From the NCBI RefSeq assembly GCF_030268685.1, contig NZ_BSRQ01000002.1, forward strand, positions 124,001 through 188,000: 64,000 nt of DNA, in the 5' to 3' direction. The stretch is from Microtetraspora sp. NBRC 13810 (GTDB lineage: Bacteria; Actinomycetota; Actinomycetes; Streptosporangiales; Streptosporangiaceae). Each line of letters begins with the position of its first letter. The stretch's first letter is position 1. The notes under the pieces are model-generated. The model did no database searches. It was not told the origin of the DNA and saw only the letters and a list, made by a program, of their open reading frames with translations. The position numbers were made by a program, and so were the translations under genes. This document shows, one piece after another, positions 59,202 through 64,000 of this stretch.

Positions 59202-60788
59202 TCACCTGCCGGCGGGCAGGGCCGCCGCCCCCTCCCCCTCGGGGGACCTGAGGCCGCGCATGAGGTCCGCCGCCCGTTCCGCGATCATGATCACCGACGC
59301 GTTCGGGGTGCCGCCGCCGACCTCGGGCATCACCGAGGCGTCGACGACCCGCAACGCGTCGACGCCCATGACCCGCAGCTCGGCGTCCACCACCGAGCCG
59401 AGCGCGCAGCCGCCCGTCACGTCGAAGAGCGAGTGCGCGTAACGGCGGATGTAGGAGCGCAGATCCGCGTCGGACTCCGAGTCCGGCGCGCGGAAGAACG
59501 AGCTCACCGAGCCCGCGAGCGGCTGCGTGCGGGCGATGTCGAGCCCGATGCGCAGTCCCGCCATCGCCGCCGCCACGTCGGCCTCCGCGGCGAAGTAGCC
59601 GTGCTCGATCTTCGGCTTGGCGGTCGGGTCGGCCGAGGCGAGCATGACGCGGCCGGAGCTCTCCGGCCTGAGCACGCACGGGCCGTAGGTGATCGCGTGA
59701 CCGGCGGGCGCGCTCAGCCCGGCGTCCAGGAACATGACCGGGGCGGCGAAGTACCCCACGTCGGGCTCCGCCAGCTCCGGCCGGGTGCGCACGAACCCGC
59801 CCGCCTCCGGCCCGTTGGACGTCAGCGGCCCGCGGCCCTCCTCCACGAACTGCCGCTGGTAACGGGGATCGAGTCCCATCAGCAGGCTGACCGGCTCCGC
59901 GAGGGTGAGGATCAGCGGCACCAGGACGTGGTCCTGAAGGTTCGCCCCCACCGCCGGGTTGTCCACGGCGACGGGGACGCCGAGCTGCCTGAGGTGGTCC
60001 GCCGGGCCGATCCCGGAGAGCATCAGCAGTTGCGGGGAGTTGTACGCGCCGCCGCAGAGCACGACCTCCCGCCCGGCCCGGATCGTGATCTCCTCGTCCA
60101 GCCGCCGGCCGGCCACCCCGGTCGCCCGGCCGCCCTCGACCAGCACCCGGTGCACCTGGAGGTTCAGCTCGACGGTCAGGTTCGGCCGGTTCGCCGCGGG
60201 GTGCAGGAAGGCCACTGCCGCGCTGCACCGCCGCCCGTCGCGCTGGGTGACCTGGAAGAAGCCGAACCCGTCCCGCGACGGCCCGTTGAAGTCGTCGTTG
60301 CGGGCGAATCCGGCCTCCTGCCCGGCCGCCACGAACGCCGCCGAGACGGGGTTCTCCGAGCGCCCGTCGGACACACCGAGCGGCCCGCCGGCGCCGTGGT
60401 AGGCGGAGGCGCCGCGCTCGTTGTCCTCCGAGCGCAGAAAATACGGCAGAACGTCATCATAATTCCAGCCCGGCTCTCCCCAACGGTCGTAATCGAGCCG
60501 GGAGTTGCGCAGATATATGCCGGCGTTCATCGAACTCGAACCGCCCAGCACGCGCCCCCGCGGCAGATAGATTCGCCGCCCCTCCAGGAACGGCTCCTCA
60601 TGCGAGTCGTAATCCCAGTCGAGCGAGGTGCGGAAAAGCCTGCCGAACTGTGAGGGGACGTGGATGACGTCCGACGTGTCGGCCGGTCCCGCCTCGATCA
60701 GGCACACGCTGACCGACGGGTCCTCACTCAGCCGCGCCGCCAGGGCGCAGCCCGCGGAGCCGCCGCCCACGATCACGTAGTCGTACAT
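59202..60788 (-). CDS. GMC oxidoreductase homologue, paralogue 2 (catalytic His replaced by Asp)
   Basis: A 528-residue protein, same length as paralogue 1 and alignable throughout (DYVIVGGGSAGCALAARLSE, GRVLGGSSSMNAGIYLR, GAYNSPQLLMLSGIGP). FAD sites are intact. At the position of H456 of paralogue 1 it has Asp456: SLFDVTGGCALG instead of SIFHGSGTCAMG (codon 59421-59423). The partner Asn (GTPNASVIM) remains. Without the active-site base, ordinary alcohol oxidation is doubtful; a lyase, isomerase or scaffold role is possible. It starts 3 bp after the mycothiol-isomerase-like gene in a four-gene minus operon. Confidence 0.9.
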   Translation of the reverse strand: MYDYVIVGGGSAGCALAARLSEDPSVSVCLIEAGPADTSDVIHVPSQFGRLFRTSLDWDYDSHEEPFLEGRRIYLPRGRVLGGSSSMNAGIYLRNSRLDYDRWGEPGWNYDDVLPYFLRSEDNERGASAYHGAGGPLGVSDGRSENPVSAAFVAAGQEAGFARNDDFNGPSRDGFGFFQVTQRDGRRCSAAVAFLHPAANRPNLTVELNLQVHRVLVEGGRATGVAGRRLDEEITIRAGREVVLCGGAYNSPQLLMLSGIGPADHLRQLGVPVAVDNPAVGANLQDHVLVPLILTLAEPVSLLMGLDPRYQRQFVEEGRGPLTSNGPEAGGFVRTRPELAEPDVGYFAAPVMFLDAGLSAPAGHAITYGPCVLRPESSGRVMLASADPTAKPKIEHGYFAAEADVAAAMAGLRIGLDIARTQPLAGSVSSFFRAPDSESDADLRSYIRRYAHSLFDVTGGCALGSVVDAELRVMGVDALRVVDASVMPEVGGGTPNASVIMIAERAADLMRGLRSPEGEGAAALPAGR

Positions 60789-60791
60789 GGC

Positions 60792-61586
60792 TCACGCTTT
60801 CGCGAACTGGCCGGGGCGGCGGCCGGGTCCGGCCGGGCCGCGGTACGCCTGGGCGATGTCCAGCCACCGGTCGGCGTCCTCGCCGGTGGCGACCAGCGAC
60901 AGGTCGTCCCGGTGCCGCCGCCTGGTCACCAGCAGGCAGAAGTCCTCGGCCGGGCCGGTGATCCGCTGCGCCGCGTCGGCCGGGCCGTACGTCCACAGCT
61001 CGCCCGAGGGCGCGGTGAGCTCGAAGCGGAACTGGACGTCGGGCGGCGTCAGGCCGCGCGACAGGTAGCCGAAGTCCCAGACCAGCACCGCGAAACCGGT
61101 CAGATGCCTGATCCGGTCGGTGCGCACCAGCCGGATCCCGAGCGCGTCGGCGATGTCCTGCCCGTGCCCGAACACCTCCATGATCCCCGCGCAGGCGAGG
61201 ATGGCCGGGGGCAGCGGCCGGACCAGCCACGGCACCACCTGGTCGGGCGGGAAGGCGGCGAGGGACTTGACCGCGGCGGCGCGCTCGGCCCGCCAGCGGG
61301 CGAGCATCGCGGACGGCTCGTCCATGTAGTGGGCGAGCGCGGCGTTCACCGCTCCGCTGAAGTCCTTCTGGGCTCCGGCGACCATCTTCTGGAAGGTGTC
61401 CGGGTCGGCGGCGGCCGTACCCGCCAGGTTGAAGATGAAGGTCAGGTGGCCGACCTGGTGGGCGATCGTCCAGTCCGGGGCGGGCGTGGGCGTCCGCCAG
61501 CGGGAGGCGTCGAGACCGGCCACCATCTCGTCGATCTCTTCGCTTTCCGTGTTCAGGTCCTCGAATACGTTCTGCAAATCGGTCAC
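60792..61586 (-). CDS. Mycothiol-dependent maleylpyruvate-isomerase-like (DinB-fold) protein
   Basis: A 264-residue protein from GTG 61586 (GAAAGGACGAG upstream). The DinB/MDMPI four-helix metal-binding N-terminal domain is seen in RWRTPTPAPDWTIAHQVGHLTFIFNLA (His of the metal site), VFGHGQDIADALG (HGxD) and the C-terminal DLSLVATGEDADRWLDIAQAYRG. TIGR03084-type proteins are often found in specialised-metabolite clusters and may catalyse thiol-dependent isomerisation or conjugation. Mycothiol is the actinomycete thiol, which is notable next to thiosugar genes. Coupled to GMC paralogue 2. Confidence 0.8.
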   Translation of the reverse strand: MTDLQNVFEDLNTESEEIDEMVAGLDASRWRTPTPAPDWTIAHQVGHLTFIFNLAGTAAADPDTFQKMVAGAQKDFSGAVNAALAHYMDEPSAMLARWRAERAAAVKSLAAFPPDQVVPWLVRPLPPAILACAGIMEVFGHGQDIADALGIRLVRTDRIRHLTGFAVLVWDFGYLSRGLTPPDVQFRFELTAPSGELWTYGPADAAQRITGPAEDFCLLVTRRRHRDDLSLVATGEDADRWLDIAQAYRGPAGPGRRPGQFAKA

Positions 61587-61671
61587 GGCTCGTCCTTTCG
61601 CCAGATGGCGGTTTCTGTGAATTCCGGTCGCTGCCCGGCCATGCGAATATCCGAATATGCGAATCGGCGGA

Positions 61672-62802
61672 TCAACCGGCGTCGATCGGCAGATCCAGCG
61701 TGTCCCCGCCGCCGCCCGGTTGTCTTCTCTCTTCGTGCTTCGTGCCTTCCGCCGGGGTGAGCCGGCCGCCCACCCGGCGCGCGGCGGCCATCGCCGCCCA
61801 CGACGTGAGCTCCACCAGGGCCACATCTCCGGCCCCGTCCCGGCGGAAGTCCTCGACTGCCGGGCGGTCGACCTGGTAGGAGGCCATCGCGGTCAGCAGG
61901 GCCAGCCGGCCGGCCGGCAGTTCCCGGCGGGGCAGGACGGACAGCGCGTCCGCGGCCCACGCCCGGCTCAGGCCGGGAGGCCGCCCGTCCCAGCCGGCCA
62001 GCGCCGTCTCGACCAGCGCGCGCACGGCGGCCGGCACCGAGCGCTCGCCGCCCCGCTCGATCGCGGCGGCGGACCTGGCCAGCGCCTCGGCGACGGCCGG
62101 CGTGCCGGCGGCCCAGGCCAGGTCCGCGGGGAGCGGAGCGGGCGGCAGCAGGCCGAGCGACTCGCCCGGCGCGCGGTGTCTCGTGGCCGCCGGCCGCATC
62201 ACCCGGCCGGCCAGCCGCATCAGGCCGCCGCGCAGCCGCGCGGGCGTCCCCGGCGGGAAGGGGGACGTGCCGAGGAACACGTTGACCATGCGGTTGTAGT
62301 AGTGGAAGACGACGGCGACCCCGGCGAGCTCGGGCCCCTGCGCGGCGGGGAACGGCGGCGAAGCGCCCGCCGCCGTCCCGCAGTCCCTGGCCCACCCGGC
62401 GACGGCGCGGAGGTGCGGATCGGCGATCGCCTCGAACCGGCCGCCGGCGACCGCCGTGGCGTCCCCGCCCTGCACCAGCCCGTGCAGCATCGTGCCGTGC
62501 ACGTCCACGCAGTAGGGGCAGGTGTTGCCGTGCGACACGGCCGCGGCGACCGCCTCCTTGGCCGCCCGGCCGGCCTTCCCGGTGGCGATCAGCGTCTCCC
62601 GCAGCATCACCCAGGCCGCGGCGAGGGCGTCGGGCGCGGGAGAATGCAGGATGACCGGCGGCGCGAGGACGCCGAAGTCACGCTCCACCTGCGCGTAGAC
62701 CTCGGCGACCCGCCCCCGCGCGGCCTCCGCCCGCACCACGGAGACGTGCTCGACCTGCTGCTGCGTCCCACGTCGTGCCGCCCGGACGAAGGCTCCTGTC
62801 AT
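61672..62802 (-). CDS. AhpD/carboxymuconolactone-decarboxylase-like protein
   Basis: A 376-residue helical protein. The AhpD-type active site AVSHGNTCPYCVDVHGTML (CxxC followed by His, residues ~90-108) is clear. The protein is about twice the usual AhpD length, with a second helical half (residues ~200-350: TPAVAEALARSAAAIERGG, ALLTAMASYQVDRPAVEDF) lacking the CxxC. AhpD-like proteins are thiol-disulfide reductases supplying peroxiredoxins. It starts 19 bp after the third GMC gene. An 85-bp gap with CGAATAT direct repeats (61633-61671) separates it from the DinB-like gene. Confidence 0.83.
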   Translation of the reverse strand: MTGAFVRAARRGTQQQVEHVSVVRAEAARGRVAEVYAQVERDFGVLAPPVILHSPAPDALAAAWVMLRETLIATGKAGRAAKEAVAAAVSHGNTCPYCVDVHGTMLHGLVQGGDATAVAGGRFEAIADPHLRAVAGWARDCGTAAGASPPFPAAQGPELAGVAVVFHYYNRMVNVFLGTSPFPPGTPARLRGGLMRLAGRVMRPAATRHRAPGESLGLLPPAPLPADLAWAAGTPAVAEALARSAAAIERGGERSVPAAVRALVETALAGWDGRPPGLSRAWAADALSVLPRRELPAGRLALLTAMASYQVDRPAVEDFRRDGAGDVALVELTSWAAMAAARRVGGRLTPAEGTKHEERRQPGGGGDTLDLPIDAG

Positions 62803-62821
62803 GGCGTGGCCTCCCGCCTGG

Positions 62822-64000
62822 TCAGTCGCTGGTCAGGCTGGGCACGAGCGCGGCCGTGCCGCGGCGCCCGGCGGTGGCCCCGTCCGGCGAGGGCGCCCCG
62901 TACGTGACGGAGACGCCCCGGTCCCGGGCGGCCCGGACGATGCCCGGCATGGCCCGCTCGGCGAGCGCGGCGATGGTCATGGCGGGGTTGACCGTCAGCC
63001 CGCCGGGTACGGCGGAGCCGTCGGTGACGAAGATGCCCGGGTGCCCCCGCAGCTCGTGCCGGTCGTCGAGCGCGGAGGTCGCCGGGTCGTCCCCGATGCG
63101 GCACGACGCCAGCGGGTGCACGGTGTAGGCGCCGACGACGTCGTTCGTCCACGGCATGACCTTGCCGATCCCGTCGCGTTCGAGGATGTCGCGCACCGCG
63201 GCGTCGGACTCGGCCCAGCCGCGCAGGGTGTTCGCGGTCGGCTGGTAGCGGAGGTTCCCGCGCCCGAGCATCTGCTGGGAGATGCGGACGGCGTTCCCGG
63301 TCGCCGGCGGCAGGCCGAAGACCCCCTCGTTGTCGTCCTCGGAGATGGTGAAGATGGTCAGCCACGACTGCCAGCGCTTGAGCATCTCCTTCTTCTCCAC
63401 GCCGAACCAGGTGGGACCGGCCGCCTCGGGCGCCTGGGCGAGGATGGTGCCCAGACCGGGCGGGAAGTACAGCTGTTCCAGCGAGAAACGGGAGTATTCC
63501 GGCAGGGATCCGTCGAGGCGGTCCCAGTTGGCCACCACCGGGCCGCGGCCGATCTGGTTGGCGGCGTAGGCGAGGCCGTCGCCCCGGTCGAGGCCGAGCA
63601 CCTCGCGGGCCCGGTCCTCGTCGATCACGGCGGTGTTGAGCCGTTCGCCGTTGCCGGAGAAGTAGCGGCCCACCGCGTGCGGCATCCGGCCGAGCGCCGG
63701 TTCCGACCGCTGCAGGATGACCGGGGTCGCGCCCGCGCCCGCCGCCAGGATCACGATCTTGGCGTCGATCGTCCCGCTGCCCGTGTGGATCCGGTAGTCC
63801 TCGTCGTCGATGACGTTGTAGTGCACCCGGTAGCCGCCGTCGCCGGTCCGGGAGAGATGCTGCACCTCGTGCATCGGCCGGATCTGCGCGCCGTGCGCGA
63901 GGGCGGCGGGCAGGTAGTTGAACAGCAGCGACCGCTTGGCGTCGAACCGGCAGCCCGCCATCATCCAGTTGCAGTTGGTGCACCTGGCGTTGTCCACGGC
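62822..64000 (-). CDS. GMC oxidoreductase, third copy (partial, N-terminus beyond window)
   Basis: The visible ~393 C-terminal residues belong to a GMC/cholesterol-oxidase-like enzyme of a different subgroup from the other two. It has NARCTNCNWMMAGCRFDAKRS (Cys-rich insertion), VILAAGAGATPVILQRS, and an intact active site YTVHPLASCRIGDD (His) plus GLTVNPAMTIAALAER (Asn). The FAD-binding GxGxxG is missing, so the gene starts to the right of position 64000; the GTG at 63997 is internal. It would oxidise a secondary alcohol on a polycyclic substrate. First visible gene of the operon running to 59202, showing the cluster continues. Confidence 0.9.
   Translation of the reverse strand, partial: AVDNARCTNCNWMMAGCRFDAKRSLLFNYLPAALAHGAQIRPMHEVQHLSRTGDGGYRVHYNVIDDEDYRIHTGSGTIDAKIVILAAGAGATPVILQRSEPALGRMPHAVGRYFSGNGERLNTAVIDEDRAREVLGLDRGDGLAYAANQIGRGPVVANWDRLDGSLPEYSRFSLEQLYFPPGLGTILAQAPEAAGPTWFGVEKKEMLKRWQSWLTIFTISEDDNEGVFGLPPATGNAVRISQQMLGRGNLRYQPTANTLRGWAESDAAVRDILERDGIGKVMPWTNDVVGAYTVHPLASCRIGDDPATSALDDRHELRGHPGIFVTDGSAVPGGLTVNPAMTIAALAERAMPGIVRAARDRGVSVTYGAPSPDGATAGRRGTAALVPSLTSD

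Noticed and set aside
1-64000. tRNA, rRNA, integrase, transposase, phage attachment sites
   Set aside because: No T-loop/anticodon pattern, recombinase motif or direct-repeat att pair was found by reading both strands.

Overview
The window is very GC-rich DNA (roughly 70% by eye) with GTG starts, many stop/start overlaps and typical actinomycete families: AfsR-type SARP, TetR and XRE regulators, a PASTA-less Ser/Thr kinase, EryCIII-type glycosyltransferase and SgcJ/SnoaL-like proteins. It fits a filamentous actinomycete, possibly of the Streptosporangiaceae or Thermomonosporaceae; the genus cannot be fixed from this sequence. No rRNA, tRNA, CRISPR array or intact transposase was seen.

Left part (1-25 kb), mixed chromosomal genes. 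It opens with a large CHAT-type cysteine protease followed by a small membrane-anchor protein resembling effector-associated constant component EACC1, a candidate conflict/defence pair. Then come an MFS exporter, a membrane Ser/Thr kinase, two NAD(P) oxidoreductases, a TetR regulator with two visible operators, alaS outside its usual neighbourhood, a DUF885 hydrolase, a secreted sugar dehydrogenase with a PKD domain, a Tat-exported sugar isomerase-like protein, a decayed MFS/SARP junction, a lower-GC XRE cassette with small genes, and a carotenoid-oxygenase-like gene that has lost two iron ligands, divergent from a TetR gene.

Right part (about 25-64 kb, continuing beyond the right edge), a tailoring-rich specialised-metabolite cluster. 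It has three arms. (i) A 2-thiosugar cassette: ThiG/BexX-like sulfurtransferase, MFS exporter, trehalose-6-phosphate-synthase/BexG2-like glycosyltransferase and a dedicated CysO/ThiS-type sulfur carrier that ends in Gly-Gly-Ala. (ii) A nucleotide-sugar arm: UDP-glucose dehydrogenase, a UDP-glucuronate-decarboxylase-like SDR, long-type nucleotidylyltransferase, a DegT aminotransferase, an E1-type [2Fe-2S]/PMP 3-dehydratase, an EryCIII-type glycosyltransferase and an O-acyltransferase. (iii) An oxidative arm: three GMC flavoenzymes (one without the catalytic His), four SgcJ/SnoaL-like NTF2 proteins, a group-D flavin monooxygenase, a PHBH-type monooxygenase, a class III aminotransferase, and Tpx, DUF899 and AhpD-like redox proteins. 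An AfsR-like regulator and a DHA2 exporter sit between arms.

Five intergenic regions of this half, most of them divergent promoters, carry a shared motif of about 16 bp, GCAAyC...GAGATGC (seven copies). This links thiosugar, nucleotide-sugar and oxidative genes into one probable regulon. No PKS or NRPS core enzyme lies in the window, so the scaffold is unknown and its genes probably lie to the right of position 64000.
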